64,000 nt of DNA from JAJPKK01 sp963800215. Its GTDB lineage: Bacteria; Pseudomonadota; Alphaproteobacteria; Rhizobiales; Xanthobacteraceae. The notes under the pieces were generated by a model, which saw only the letters and a list, made by a program, of their open reading frames with translations, ran no database searches and had not been told where the DNA came from. Where the stretch lies: contig CAWCZY010000001.1 of assembly GCA_963800215.1 (NCBI GenBank), forward strand, positions 186,001 through 250,000, read 5' to 3'. This document shows positions 1 to 12,329 of this stretch, in pieces. How positions within the stretch are numbered: the first letter of the stretch is position 1; each line of letters starts with the position of its first letter. The position numbers were made by a program, and so were the translations under genes.

Positions 1-217
1 GCGCTCGGGCCTCGGCGAGGTCAAGTTTTCCGGCCAGGTTCAGCCCTCCGTCAAGAAAGTGGTCTATGGCATCGACATCAAGCGGGTCATGCGCTCGAAG
101 CTGGTCCTGGGCATAGCCGACGGCTGGCTGTCGGCGGACGGATCGATTATCTACCGCGCGTTCGATCTCAAGGTCGGCCTGTTCCGCGACGTCGCGGCGC
201 TGCAGCCGGCGTCCTGA
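1..217 (+). CDS. fabA: FabA, 3-hydroxyacyl-ACP dehydratase/isomerase (3' end only)
   Basis: These are the last 71 codons of FabA, which dehydrates 3-hydroxydecanoyl-ACP and isomerises the product to the cis-3 form, the branch point to unsaturated fatty acids. The frame starts at base 2 and stops at 215-217. Visible are the hot-dog strand segment GEVKFSGQV (codons 5-13) and the family's closing block DLKVGLF (codons 55-61). The active-site His and Asp lie before the window. fabB starts 29 bases downstream and fabI follows, the usual fabA-fabB-fabI operon of this order. The assignment rests on the C-terminal third plus this context. Confidence 0.88.
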   Translation, partial: RSGLGEVKFSGQVQPSVKKVVYGIDIKRVMRSKLVLGIADGWLSADGSIIYRAFDLKVGLFRDVAALQPAS

Positions 218-246
218 TCGGAAGCGTCGGGGCGGGAAGGCAAGTC

Positions 247-1466
<1,220 letters not shown>

Positions 1467-1529
1467 TATCGGGAGTTCGGGGGCTTCTTTTCGGCCCTCC
1501 GGACGAACCAAGCGGCAGGGGCGTTCCAC

Positions 1530-2371
1530 ATGTTGATGAAGGGCAAGCGCGGCCTCGTGATGGGGGTTGCGAACGATCACTCGATCGCCTGGGGCATTGC
1601 GCGGGCGCTCGCGGCACACGGCGCGAGCCTCGCCTTCACCTATCAGGGCGAAGCGCTCGGCAAGCGCGTCAAGCCGCTGGCGCAGTCGGTGGGCTCGCAA
1701 CTGGTGCTGCCCTGCGACGTCGAGGACCCTGCCTCGGTCGACGCCGTGTTCGATGCACGTGCGCGAGGCCTGGGGCAGCATCGATTTCCTCGTCCACGCC
1801 ATCGCCTATTCCGACAAGAACGAGCTCAAGGGCCGTTATGCCGACACCACGCGGGCGAACTTCATCCGCACCATGGTGATCTCGTGCTTCTCCTTCACCG
1901 AAGCGGCGCGCCGCGCCGCCGCGCTGATGCCGGACGGCGGCGCCATGGTGACGCTCACCTACAATGGCGGGTTGCGGGCGATGCCGAACTACAACGCCAT
2001 GGGCGTGGCCAAGGCGGCGCTGGAGGCGTCGGTGCGCTATCTCGCGGTCGATTTCGGCGCCAGCCGCATCCGCGTCAACGCCATTTCGGCGGGACCGATC
2101 CGCACCCTCGCCGGCGCCGGGCATTTCCGACGCGCGCTTCATGTTCGCGTTCCAGCAGCGCCATTCGCCGCTGCACCGCGGGGTGACGCTGGAGGAACTC
2201 GGCGGCGCCGGGGTCTATCTCCTGTCCGACCTTTCGACCGGCGTCACCGGCGAAATCCATTTCGTCGATTCCGGCTACAACGTCATCGCCATGCCGCATC
2301 CCGACGGGTTGAAGCCGGAGGCCGACCGCAACCGATTCTGGTTAAGATTGTTGCAACATTGCTCCGCATAG
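1530..2371 (+). CDS. fabI: FabI, enoyl-ACP reductase, two +1 frameshifts
   Basis: NADH-dependent enoyl-ACP reductase of the SDR superfamily, the last step of each elongation round and third gene of the fabABI operon. The start at 1530 gives MLMKGKRGLVMGVANDHSIAWG, the divergent dinucleotide-binding motif of FabI. One extra base near 1757-1760 shifts into the frame with the catalytic YNAMGVAKAAL (Tyr-6-Lys). Another near 2120 (extra G in the run before GISDARF) shifts into the C-terminal frame with TGEIHFVDSGYN. Restored length is 279 residues. The last 15 or so residues (after MPHPDGLKPE) are longer than usual, so the extreme C-terminus may be affected by a further error. Confidence 0.9.
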
Positions 2372-2462
2372 CAATGCGCGGCCGAAATGCGTGGCCGCTC
2401 GACTGCGGAGCGGCACAACCCCGGCGACAGCGACATTCAACGTGGACCCGCTCCAGCACCAG

Positions 2463-3315
2463 ATGCAGGCGACCGCCAAGCCCGCGCGGCGCTATGCGGC
2501 CGCGAAGCTGGCGCTGTGCCGGCGTGGCGGGAACTGGCATTGGCATTTTTTCTGGGTGCAACAGCCGCTGACCGCGCCGCTGCCGGATACCGTGCAAATC
2601 GCCGACATGACCTGGGTCGAGGTCCGCAGCGCCCTCGCGCGCGGCTATACCACGGTGATCGTGCCGAGCGGCGGCATCGAGCAGAACGGCCCGCACATGG
2701 TGCTCGGCAAGCACGACTACATTGTGGGCTGGGCGGCCGCGGAGATCGCCAAGGAGTTGGGGCGGACGCTGGTGGCGCCGGTCATTTCCTATGTGCCGGA
2801 GGGCGATTACGACCCGCCGACCGGGCACCTGCGCTTCCCCGGCACCATCGGCGTGCCCGAAGATGTCTATGCGAAGATGCTCGAGGGCATCGCCCGCAGT
2901 CTCAAGGCCGGCGGCTTCAAGACCATCTGTTTGATCGCCGACCATGCCGGCAGCCTGAAATCCCAGGCCGAGGTGGCCGAGCGCCTGACGCGGGAATGGG
3001 CCCAGCAGGGCGTCAAAGTGATCGACGTGTCCGACTATTACGCCGACGCGGCCCAGACCGAGTATCTCAAGAGCCAGGGCGAGACGGCCGGAGTCGATCG
3101 GCCAGCATGCGGGCATCTCCGACACCTCGGAATTGATGGCGGTGCATCCCGACGGCGTCGATGTCCAGCGCTACGCCGACGCCCCCTTCACGATGGAGCC
3201 GACCGGCGTCTCCGGCAATCCGATGAAGGCGACGGCCGAACGCGGCCGGGCGCTCCTCAACATCAAGATATTCGCCGCCATCCGGCAGATCAAAGCGCTG
3301 GCGGCTGGGACTTGA
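2463..3315 (+). CDS. Creatininase-family amidohydrolase, one +1 frameshift
   Basis: Member of the creatininase/creatinine amidohydrolase family (metal-dependent C-N hydrolases; also includes the mycofactocin protein MftE). Recognisable blocks are VPSGGIEQNGPHMVLGKHD, in which Glu, His and Asp are the expected metal ligands, and GGFKTICLIADHAG. An extra G at about 3090 breaks the frame; the continuation TSELMAVHPDGVDV to the stop at 3313-3315 is in the next frame. The N-terminus before DTVQIADMTW is poorly defined: a signal-like stretch is expected but does not read cleanly, so the start (ATG 2463) is tentative and another indel may be present. It ends inside the 3' end of the convergent membrane gene (26 bases overlap). 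Substrate unknown. Confidence 0.72.
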
Positions 3316-4204
3316 CGCGCCTCTGCGCGCTGGTCTCGATCAGGTCGCGGAACGGATAGACGGTCTGGCCGAGGAAGCCGGGCGGGAACTGCGGATCGTC
3401 GATGCCGTAATGGGCCGGGAGCGCGTGCTCCGGCATATGGAACGTGCCGAACAGCACGTCCCACAGCGAAAACAGCGAGCCGAAATTGGAGTTGCCGCCC
3501 TGGTCGAGCGGGGTGTGATGCCAGCGGTGGAACACCGGCGTGGCCAGCACATATTTCAGCGGCCCGAGCGTCCAGTTCAGGTTGGCGTGGACGAAGGCCG
3601 CGGTCGTGGTGTCGAAGGCGACCAGGAACAGCAGCACCGTCGGCGACATGCCGAGAAACAGCATGACGGCGGTGACGAGGAACGAGCCGAGCCACAGATT
3701 GACCGGGTGGAACCGGTAGGCCGTGGTCCAATCCACCTCTTCCGCCGAATGATGGATGGCATGGAAGCGCCACAGACTGGCGCCGTGGAACAGGCGGTGG
3801 CTCCAATACAGCAGGAAATCCGACGCCACGACATAGACCGGGAGTTGGACCCAGAACGGCAGCATGGCCAGCGGCCCGCGGCCATGCTCGAAATAATCAG
3901 CGATCGCTTCGGTCGTCATCACCCCCGACAGCAGCGCCGCGCCGCCGATCATCAGGCTCATGCGCAGATAGGGCGCCGCGAAGGGAATGATCAAAATATA
4001 GCAGATGTCGGTGGCGAGCCCGGGATTGCGCCACCAGGTGCGCCCGGGATTGCAGGTCTGGCTCGAAAACAGGCTGAGCACGGCGAAAGCGATAGCAAAG
4101 CCGATCGCGCTCGGGAGCACGACCAAAAGAGTTTCGGCGATTTTGGCCAACAACGGCCAGACCAGTTCAAACATCTCATTCACCACGCCTGCGTACTCGC
4201 CCAA
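3290..4204 (-). CDS. Fatty-acid hydroxylase / sterol desaturase family membrane protein
   Basis: Integral-membrane di-iron oxygenase of the fatty-acid hydroxylase superfamily, 304 residues. The eight-histidine signature is complete: HRLFH near residue 136, HAIHH near 148, and HRWHH near 226, between hydrophobic helices (around 10-45, 70-125 and 170-205). Members hydroxylate or desaturate acyl chains, sterols, carotenoids or hopanoid-like lipids; the substrate cannot be read from sequence. It is transcribed alone and converges on the creatininase gene. ATG 4204 is the first start after the intergenic region. Confidence 0.82.
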   Translation of the reverse strand: MGEYAGVVNEMFELVWPLLAKIAETLLVVLPSAIGFAIAFAVLSLFSSQTCNPGRTWWRNPGLATDICYILIIPFAAPYLRMSLMIGGAALLSGVMTTEAIADYFEHGRGPLAMLPFWVQLPVYVVASDFLLYWSHRLFHGASLWRFHAIHHSAEEVDWTTAYRFHPVNLWLGSFLVTAVMLFLGMSPTVLLFLVAFDTTTAAFVHANLNWTLGPLKYVLATPVFHRWHHTPLDQGGNSNFGSLFSLWDVLFGTFHMPEHALPAHYGIDDPQFPPGFLGQTVYPFRDLIETSAQRRVKSQPPAL

Positions 4205-4568
4205 CCATTACGCGCGGCGCCTTAAGAAAAACTTGTGACAATGCCCTGCGCAGCCCCGTCCCGCGTCCGGCACATGCCGGGGACCGGCCAAGGGCCGGAT
4301 CCGTCGGCTCGGTCGACCTCGCCCCGCAAGCAGCCCGAAACGGGCAAAGCGAAGAGGCCGGGCGGTTTTGCTCCCGGCTATGCATTTTTTACCTGCTTTT
4401 AAGGGTGGCAGGCGGCCAAACGACGCTACTTCGCAGTAACTTAATTCCTTGCAACCATCTTCCCGAGTGCCCGGACAAGCATTAAATTCAGCCCATCCGG
4501 GTGATGCGGCGGTCGGCCGTTGCCCCCTGGCGCCCCAGGCTAACTCGGGCGAACGAAAGGATCATCCA
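4205..4568. other. Intergenic region between divergent genes
   Basis: 364 bases between the divergent membrane enzyme and the Bax-inhibitor gene. The outer part is relatively AT-rich (about 4380-4500, including a run of T at 4384-4390), where promoters are expected. No clear operator, RNA gene or coding frame was recognised. The Bax-inhibitor gene has an AAAGGA ribosome-binding site at 4556-4561. Confidence 0.4.
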
Positions 4569-5339
4569 ATGTCGGATTTCGACCGGAACTATGCCAGCAT
4601 GCGCGGCGTAGGGACCGATCGTGCGGTCGCCTATGATATGGGTCTGCGCGCCCATATGATCAGCGTCTACAACTACATGGCGAGTGGCGTCGCCCTGACG
4701 GGCGTTACCGCCTGGCTGGCCTACCAGATGGCGGGCGGCGACGCGATCCGTATCTCCGGCGGCACCATCGTCGGCCTGACATCGTTCGGCCAGGCGCTGT
4801 TCAACAGCCCGCTGATGTGGGTGCTGGTGCTCGCTCCGCTCGGCTTGGTGTTCTTCCTGAGCTTCCGCATCTCGCATATGCAGGCGTCGACGGCGCGGCT
4901 GTTGTTCTTTGTCTATGCGGGGCTGCTCGGGGTATCGCTCGCGACCATCTTCGTGGCCTACACGCAGACCTCGATCACCCGGGTGTTCTTCATTTCGGCC
5001 GCCGCTTTCGGCGCGCTGAGCCTCTACGGGTACACGACCCAGCGCAGCCTCAATGCCATGGGCTCGTTCCTGATCATGGGCCTGTTCGGGCTCATCATCG
5101 CGAGCCTCGTGAACATCTTCCTCAAGTCGAGCGGCCTCGATTGGGCGCTGTCGGTGATCGGCGTGCTGATCTTCGCGGGCTTGACCGCCTGGGACACCCA
5201 AAAGATCAAGGAGATGTTCGATCCCCAGGATGACGGCACCATCGCCGGCCGCAAAGTCGTAATGGGGGCGCTGTCGCTCTATCTCGACTTCATCAACATG
5301 TTCCTGATGCTGCTGCGGCTGTTCGGCGACCGCCGCTGA
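4569..5339 (+). CDS. Bax inhibitor-1 / YccA family membrane protein
   Basis: Seven-helix integral membrane protein of the BI-1 (TMBIM) family, 256 residues. The cytoplasmic N-terminus (about 30 residues, MSDFDRNYASMRG) is followed by evenly spaced hydrophobic segments and the family's C-terminal helix region AWDTQKIKEM and LYLDFINMFLMLLRLFG. Bacterial homologues include a pH-sensitive calcium-leak channel and the FtsH-interacting YccA, so a role in membrane homeostasis or proteolysis is plausible but not shown. Monocistronic: its own upstream region and a strong terminator directly after it. Confidence 0.88.
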   Translation: MSDFDRNYASMRGVGTDRAVAYDMGLRAHMISVYNYMASGVALTGVTAWLAYQMAGGDAIRISGGTIVGLTSFGQALFNSPLMWVLVLAPLGLVFFLSFRISHMQASTARLLFFVYAGLLGVSLATIFVAYTQTSITRVFFISAAAFGALSLYGYTTQRSLNAMGSFLIMGLFGLIIASLVNIFLKSSGLDWALSVIGVLIFAGLTAWDTQKIKEMFDPQDDGTIAGRKVVMGALSLYLDFINMFLMLLRLFGDRR

Positions 5340-5367
5340 CGCCCCAGCATCTCGAACCGATCGGTGC

Positions 5368-5397
5368 GCGCCCCGGGAGACCGGGGCGCTTTTTTTT
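5368..5397 (+). terminator. Rho-independent terminator after the BI-1 gene
   Basis: Nine-base-pair GC stem (GCGCCCCGG / CCGGGGCGC), short loop GAGA, then eight T residues. It begins 29 bases after the stop codon. Confidence 0.9.
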
Positions 5398-5454
5398 GCC
5401 GACGCGCCTTCTTTTTGATTTGGCGTCCGCGGCCGGGCGGGTTATGCGCGGACC

Positions 5455-5982
5455 ATGTCGATACAGATCCGGGCGGCCACGGCCGCCGACATTCCCGCCA
5501 TCACGTCGATTTACGCCCACGCGGTGCGCTTCGGCACCGCCTCGTTCGAGATCGAACCGCCCGGCGAAGCGGAGATGGGCGAGCGCTTTCGCGCCCTCGC
5601 CGCGGCCGGATTTCCCTGCCTCGTCGCCACCACCGACGCAGCGGTCACCGGCTACGCCTATGCGGGGCTTTACCGCACCCGCGTCGCCTATCGGAACACG
5701 CTCGAGGACAGCATCTACATCGACCCGGAATTCCAGCGTCGCGGCATCGGCCGCGCCTTGCTCGATCGCCTGGTGACGGAATCCGAGACGCGCGGCTACC
5801 GGCAGATGGTCGCGGTGATCGGGGATTCCGCGCAAGCCGGATCGATCGCGCTGCATCGGGCCGCAGGATTCCGGATGGTCGGAACGCTCGAAGCGGTCGG
5901 CCACAAGTTCGGCCGCTGGATCGACACCGTGCTGATGCAGCGCCCGCTTGGTGACGGTGCCACGACGGCGCCGCAGACATAA
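5455..5982 (+). CDS. GNAT N-acetyltransferase, phosphinothricin-acetyltransferase type
   Basis: 175-residue acetyltransferase of the Pat/bar branch of the GNAT superfamily, which transfers acetyl from acetyl-CoA to small amines such as phosphinothricin or methionine sulfoximine. The N-terminal IRAATAADIPAITSIYAHAV, the central EDSIYIDPEFQRRGIG with the acetyl-CoA pyrophosphate loop QRRGIG near residue 99, and the C-terminal LHRAAGFRMVGTLE are all in family order. The gene lies alone between a terminator and a REP-like repeat. The exact substrate is an inference from the subfamily. Confidence 0.85.
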   Translation: MSIQIRAATAADIPAITSIYAHAVRFGTASFEIEPPGEAEMGERFRALAAAGFPCLVATTDAAVTGYAYAGLYRTRVAYRNTLEDSIYIDPEFQRRGIGRALLDRLVTESETRGYRQMVAVIGDSAQAGSIALHRAAGFRMVGTLEAVGHKFGRWIDTVLMQRPLGDGATTAPQT

Positions 5983-6000
5983 GGCATTTCCCCGTTACAC

Positions 6001-6106
6001 CAACCCTATTGGTGTCATTGCCCGGCTTGACCTGGCTTGACCGGGCAATCCAGTACTTACAGCCGGTGTTTACTGGATCGCCGGGTCAAGCCGGGCGATG
6101 ACAGCG
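6001..6106. repeat. REP-like palindromic doublet, copy A
   Basis: Two linked hairpins: TGTCATTGCCCGGCTTGACC...GGGCAATCCAGTA, then TACTGGATCG...GGGTCAAGCCGGGCGATGACA. The outer ends (TGTCATTGCCCGGC / GCCGGGCGATGACA) are themselves complementary. The same element occurs at about 32302-32398 and 39652-39745. Copy A carries an extra ten or so bases, a local duplication of the CTTGACC(TGG) unit. Confidence 0.85.
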
Positions 6107-6138
6107 GAGTGTATGTCACTCCAAACGAGAAGCGCTCT

Positions 6139-6516
6139 CTAGTTCGCCACCACGCAAAGCGAGCGGTCGATGGCGCGCAGAACGCGCTCGAGCTCGGGCC
6201 CGCGCCGCACGATCAGTCCGGTCGCGGAAATCACGCTGTAGGCGCCTTGCCGGCGCGCCAGGCGGGGGCTTTTCTCGATGCGATAGATCGGCACTTCCGA
6301 GGCGCGGCGGAACACCGAGAACACGGCGCGGTCCTTGAGAAAGTCGATGGCGTAGTCCCGCCATTCGCCGGCTGCGACTTTGCGCCCGTAGAGACCGAAG
6401 ATGCGGCTGAGCTCGCGCCGGTCGAAAGTGACGCGGGCGGTGGTGGGGGGCGGCGCGATGCCCGCTGGCTCGCCGCCCTGGTGCTGGCTCGGATCGATTT
6501 CGCCGGAACCCATCAT
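6139..6516 (-). CDS. DUF2794 family protein
   Basis: 125-residue cytosolic protein of the alphaproteobacterial DUF2794 family. The conserved core runs from VTFDRRELSRIFGLYG (about residue 30) through AAGEWRDYAIDFL, AVFSVFRRASEVPIYRIEK and ARRQGAYSVISATGLI to the end. Function unknown; no membrane segment or catalytic motif is visible. It stands alone with a REP-like element downstream. Confidence 0.82.
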   Translation of the reverse strand: MMGSGEIDPSQHQGGEPAGIAPPPTTARVTFDRRELSRIFGLYGRKVAAGEWRDYAIDFLKDRAVFSVFRRASEVPIYRIEKSPRLARRQGAYSVISATGLIVRRGPELERVLRAIDRSLCVVAN

Positions 6517-6927
6517 GCGGCGCCTCCTTTCATGAGAGCGTCATGATCGCCCCGAAACCACATCTGCGGCAAGGGCCTCGTCCGCGCACCCGGCAAATAA
6601 AATAGCTGTGTTATTCTGGCGCAGATGCGATCACGCATTCGTTAGCCCATCCATAATGATGCCAAATTTAAGCCGCCGCTCGGACTTGGTAAGTTGCGAT
6701 ATCGGCGGTGCCTAAGGGTCCGGCGCGATGCGAGTTCGGAACCCCCAGCCCCCCAGCCCCCCGACCTTGTGGCGGCCGGACCCCGGGCAAATCTTTCGAT
6801 GACGGAATCAGCGGGCCGGATTTTTCCGGCCCGCTTTCTTACATGCGGTGCGGTCGCACTCAGACCAAGTCTGGGTTTCCGCCGACAGCCGCGCCCGGCG
6901 CGGCCGCGCGCTGCCGAGATCGGAATT
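6517..6927. other. Gene-free region with an orphan terminator
   Basis: About 410 bases between the DUF2794 gene and the DUF1223 gene, both on the minus strand. The only clear element is a plus-strand terminator at 6811-6838. Neither neighbour is transcribed in that direction, so a short plus-strand transcript between about 6600 and 6810 is possible. No convincing reading frame was found there. Confidence 0.4.
6811..6838 (+). terminator. Orphan Rho-independent terminator
   Basis: Perfect 10-base-pair stem GCGGGCCGGA / TCCGGCCCGC with a TTTT loop, followed by TTTCTT on the plus strand. On the minus strand it lacks a T tract, so it does not serve the DUF1223 gene. No plus-strand gene ends here. 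Confidence 0.7.
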
Positions 6928-7692
6928 TCAGTGCAACGCGGCGAGCGAAGCCCCGAGCATCGGCCCGGGCTTGTCGGCGCTGCCGCCCTGCACGATGACG
7001 GCCACGGCGTCGACGCCGGTGGACTTGATGGCATCGACCGGCACGCTGAAGTTCTCGCTCTTGCCCGACCAGGTGCCGAGCCTGATCCAGCGCCGCACCA
7101 CATTGGTATAGGTGATCGTGCGCCCGCGATTCTCGCCGCGGCCGATGCCGACCGGCACCGACCGGCTGACCGGACAGAGCCAGACTTCTCCGGCGGAAGC
7201 TTCGCCGTTCGCCTTGGGGACGGTGACCGTCAGGCGATCATCACCCAATGTCAGCTGGACCGGCACCGACAAGGTGGACGTCTTCTGGCGGCTTTGCGCG
7301 ACCGCATTTTCGATGTCGTCGCGGTTGCTGCCCAGCGCCTGCAAAACGCCGTTGACGACGACCTGCGGGGTGTAGACCTCGCGATCGCCGCGCATCTTGG
7401 AATAGGCCTTCTGACGGGCGGTGTGGCCGGGGCTCGCCAGCGTGTCCTTCCAGCCGAGATAATCCCAATAGTCGATCGGCAGGCTGAGCGTGATCAGCGA
7501 CGGATCGTTCTTCAATTCGGAGAGAAGCTTGTCGGCCGCCGGGCAGGATGAGCAGCCCTGGCTGGTGAACAGCTCGATGACTGCGCGCGGCTGCGCCTGC
7601 ACGGTGGTGCCGGCCGCACCCAGCACAGCTGCACCGAGGAGCGCCGCGCCGAGCAGAGCCGCACCCGTCGCCCGAATGAGCGTCTTGGTCAT
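6928..7692 (-). CDS. DUF1223 thioredoxin-like exported protein
   Basis: 254 residues. A hydrophobic signal peptide (about residues 1-33, MTKTLIRATGAALL to TVQAQ) is followed by VIELFTSQGCSSCPAADKLL, the thioredoxin-like CxxC site that defines the DUF1223 family, then IDYWDYLGW and a C-terminal beta-rich half. The role is unknown; the fold and CSSC site suggest periplasmic thiol chemistry. ATG 7692 was preferred over the upstream in-frame start (7728) because it begins the signal peptide directly. Confidence 0.85.
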   Translation of the reverse strand: MTKTLIRATGAALLGAALLGAAVLGAAGTTVQAQPRAVIELFTSQGCSSCPAADKLLSELKNDPSLITLSLPIDYWDYLGWKDTLASPGHTARQKAYSKMRGDREVYTPQVVVNGVLQALGSNRDDIENAVAQSRQKTSTLSVPVQLTLGDDRLTVTVPKANGEASAGEVWLCPVSRSVPVGIGRGENRGRTITYTNVVRRWIRLGTWSGKSENFSVPVDAIKSTGVDAVAVIVQGGSADKPGPMLGASLAALH

Positions 7693-7721
7693 GCCGATTG
7701 CCTCCCTGGTACCGGCCCCCT

Positions 7722-7801
7722 CTAGCATGATCCAAACAGTCGCAGACTATTCGGTCGACACCATGCTCTAAATCAAAGACTTTGGAGCACCATCCGATTC
7801 C
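7722..7801. repeat. Dispersed intergenic repeat, copy 1
   Basis: Matches the element at 33931-34014 in layout: AGCATGAT, CGCAGACT.TTCGG, CATGCTC, AATCAAAGACTTT and TCCGATTC in the same order. The ends of the first half (GCATGAT / CATGCTC) can pair. It sits just upstream of the DUF1223 gene. Confidence 0.6.
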
Positions 7802-7881
7802 ACCCTGCGGATCGTCCTCCCGTCTTCAATACGTCTAGGCGCGCTCACTCGCCACTCACTTCGAGGTGAGCGGAGGAAATA

Positions 7882-7911
7882 AGAAAAAGCCGCCGCGGAT
7901 ACCGCGGCGGC
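7882..7911 (-). terminator. Rho-independent terminator of acnA
   Basis: Stem GCCGCCGCGG / CCGCGGCGGC with a three-base loop. Read on the minus strand it is followed by TTTTTCTT, 19 bases past the aconitase stop. Confidence 0.9.
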
Positions 7912-7929
7912 GCAGCAAAGATTGCACGC

Positions 7930-10635
<2,706 letters not shown>

Positions 10636-10842
10636 CTGGGAGGTTCCATTCCGACGGGCGGGGGAGGGCGGTTTTGGCAGCCGATCTGACGGGATAACGG
10701 ATCGTACGTAACGCGGAGTTTGCGCGCGGGTTCGCCCGAGTCGCGTCTAACCGCCGCGTTATAAGGGCTTTTCACGGGTTCTACCACATGCACGAAAGTT
10801 TTGAACAAGCGAAGGCTGAGACATCGGCCGGGTGCCTGCTCA

Positions 10843-10896
10843 GTATGCATCAATTGCACAGTATGCATGGACTGCGCTGTATGCATGGATCATGCC
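10843..10896. repeat. Three 18-base tandem repeats upstream of ccmA
   Basis: Units start at 10843, 10861 and 10879, each beginning GTATGCAT and then diverging (CAATTGCACA, GGACTGCGCT, GGATCATGCC). Each contains the palindrome ATGCAT. A further partial match GTGCATGG lies at 10904. The array ends 25 bases before the chosen ccmA start. Confidence 0.8.
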
Positions 10897-10921
10897 CAGC
10901 TTCGTGCATGGAAAGGCCGTA

Positions 10922-11551
10922 ATGGAGCTCAAGGGGACCGATCTCAGCTGCGTCCGGGGCGGGCGGCGCGTCTTTGCGGGGGTCAATTTCGCCGTCGAAT
11001 CAGGAAACTCCGTGGTGCTCACCGGAGCCAATGGGGCCGGCAAGAGCTCGCTGTTGCGCCTGGTCGCCGGCCTGATCCACCCCGAACAAGGCAGTGTCGC
11101 GCTGACCGGGGGCGACGACGAATTGAGCGTCGGCGAGCAGGCGCATTATGTCGGCCATCTCGACCCCCTGAAGCCGGCGCTCACGGTGACGGAAAACCTC
11201 GTCTTCTGGGTGCGTTTTCTCAACGGCGAGGCCCCGCCCGAACCGGTGAGCGCGGCGGAATGGGGCCTCGAAGCCGTCGGTCTCGGCGAACTCGGCCATC
11301 TGCCGGCCGGTTACCTCTCCGCCGGGCAAAGACGGCGGCTTTCGCTGGCGCGGATGCTGGCGGTGCCGCGGCCGATCTGGCTGCTCGACGAGCCCACCAC
11401 CGCCCTCGACGCGGCCGCACAGGAGCGCCTCGGCGCGGTGATGCAGGCCCATCTCCAAGGCGGCGGGATCATTCTCGCCGCCACTCACGGGCCGCTCGGG
11501 CTCGAGGGCGCGCAGGAATTGCGGCTCGGATCAAAGGCCGCGGTCCAATGA
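10922..11551 (+). CDS. ccmA: CcmA, cytochrome c maturation ABC ATPase
   Basis: 209-residue ATPase that with CcmB and CcmC drives haem delivery to the CcmE chaperone in System I cytochrome c biogenesis. Walker A GANGAGKSS (about residue 38), the ABC signature LSAGQRRRLSLAR and Walker B IWLLDEPTT are intact. ATG 10922 (MELKGTDLS) is the normal N-terminus. An in-frame ATG at 10832 would add 30 residues encoded by the tandem repeats and is unlikely. The stop overlaps the ccmB start (ATGA). Confidence 0.96.
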   Translation: MELKGTDLSCVRGGRRVFAGVNFAVESGNSVVLTGANGAGKSSLLRLVAGLIHPEQGSVALTGGDDELSVGEQAHYVGHLDPLKPALTVTENLVFWVRFLNGEAPPEPVSAAEWGLEAVGLGELGHLPAGYLSAGQRRRLSLARMLAVPRPIWLLDEPTTALDAAAQERLGAVMQAHLQGGGIILAATHGPLGLEGAQELRLGSKAAVQ

Positions 11552-12240
11552 CGGCGACCGTGACCGCGACCTTTGCGGCGCTTGCCGCCCTGTTCACCCG
11601 CGATGCCCGGATCGCCATTCGCATCGGCGGCGGCGCCATGATCGGGGTGCTGTTTTTCCTCACCGTGGTGACCCTGGTGCCATTCGCGATCGGACCCGAC
11701 CTCGCATTGCTGCGCCGCATCGGGCCAGCCATCTTGTGGCTGGGCGCGCTGCTCGCGTCGCTTCTCACGCTCGATCGGCTGTTCGCCAGCGATCATGACG
11801 ACGGTTCCCTCGACCTCATCCTGATGGGGCGTGTCCCGTTGGAAATCGTGGTGGTGACCAAGGCTTTGGCACACTGGGTGACCACCGGCCTGCCGCTGGT
11901 CATCGCATCCCCCGTTCTCGGCTTGTTCCTGAATCTGGAACCCGCCGCGCTGGGCGCCACGGCGCTGACCCTGCTGGTCGGCACACCGGCGCTGACCTTC
12001 ATCGGGATCATCGGAGCGGCGCTGGCGGTGGCGCTGCGGCGCGGCGGCCTGCTGATGCCGGTCATGGTGCTGCCGATGACCATCCCGGTGCTGATCTTCG
12101 GGGTCGCCGCCACCAACGCCGCGGTCGGCGGGCCGGTGCCGTTCGCGACCCCGTTCACGATCCTGTGCGCCCTCACGCTGATGAGCGCCGTGATCGGCCC
12201 GTTCGCCGCGGCCGCGACGCTGCGCCACGGCATGGAGTGA
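11548..12240 (+). CDS. ccmB: CcmB, haem exporter membrane subunit
   Basis: 230-residue integral membrane protein with about six helices, partner of the CcmA ATPase. The N-terminal FTRDARIAIR, the GALLASLLTLDRLFASDHDDGS segment shared by CcmB proteins and the helix around LPMTIPVLIFGVAA support the call. Translationally coupled to ccmA (four-base overlap). ccmC follows after 89 bases. Confidence 0.95.
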   Translation: MTATVTATFAALAALFTRDARIAIRIGGGAMIGVLFFLTVVTLVPFAIGPDLALLRRIGPAILWLGALLASLLTLDRLFASDHDDGSLDLILMGRVPLEIVVVTKALAHWVTTGLPLVIASPVLGLFLNLEPAALGATALTLLVGTPALTFIGIIGAALAVALRRGGLLMPVMVLPMTIPVLIFGVAATNAAVGGPVPFATPFTILCALTLMSAVIGPFAAAATLRHGME

Positions 12241-12329
12241 CGCGGCACGCCGCACCGCATCGCAGCAACGTGGGCCGCAGCCGAGACGCCGCATTGCGCG
12301 GGCACCGCCCCGGGATTAAGACATGCGCC

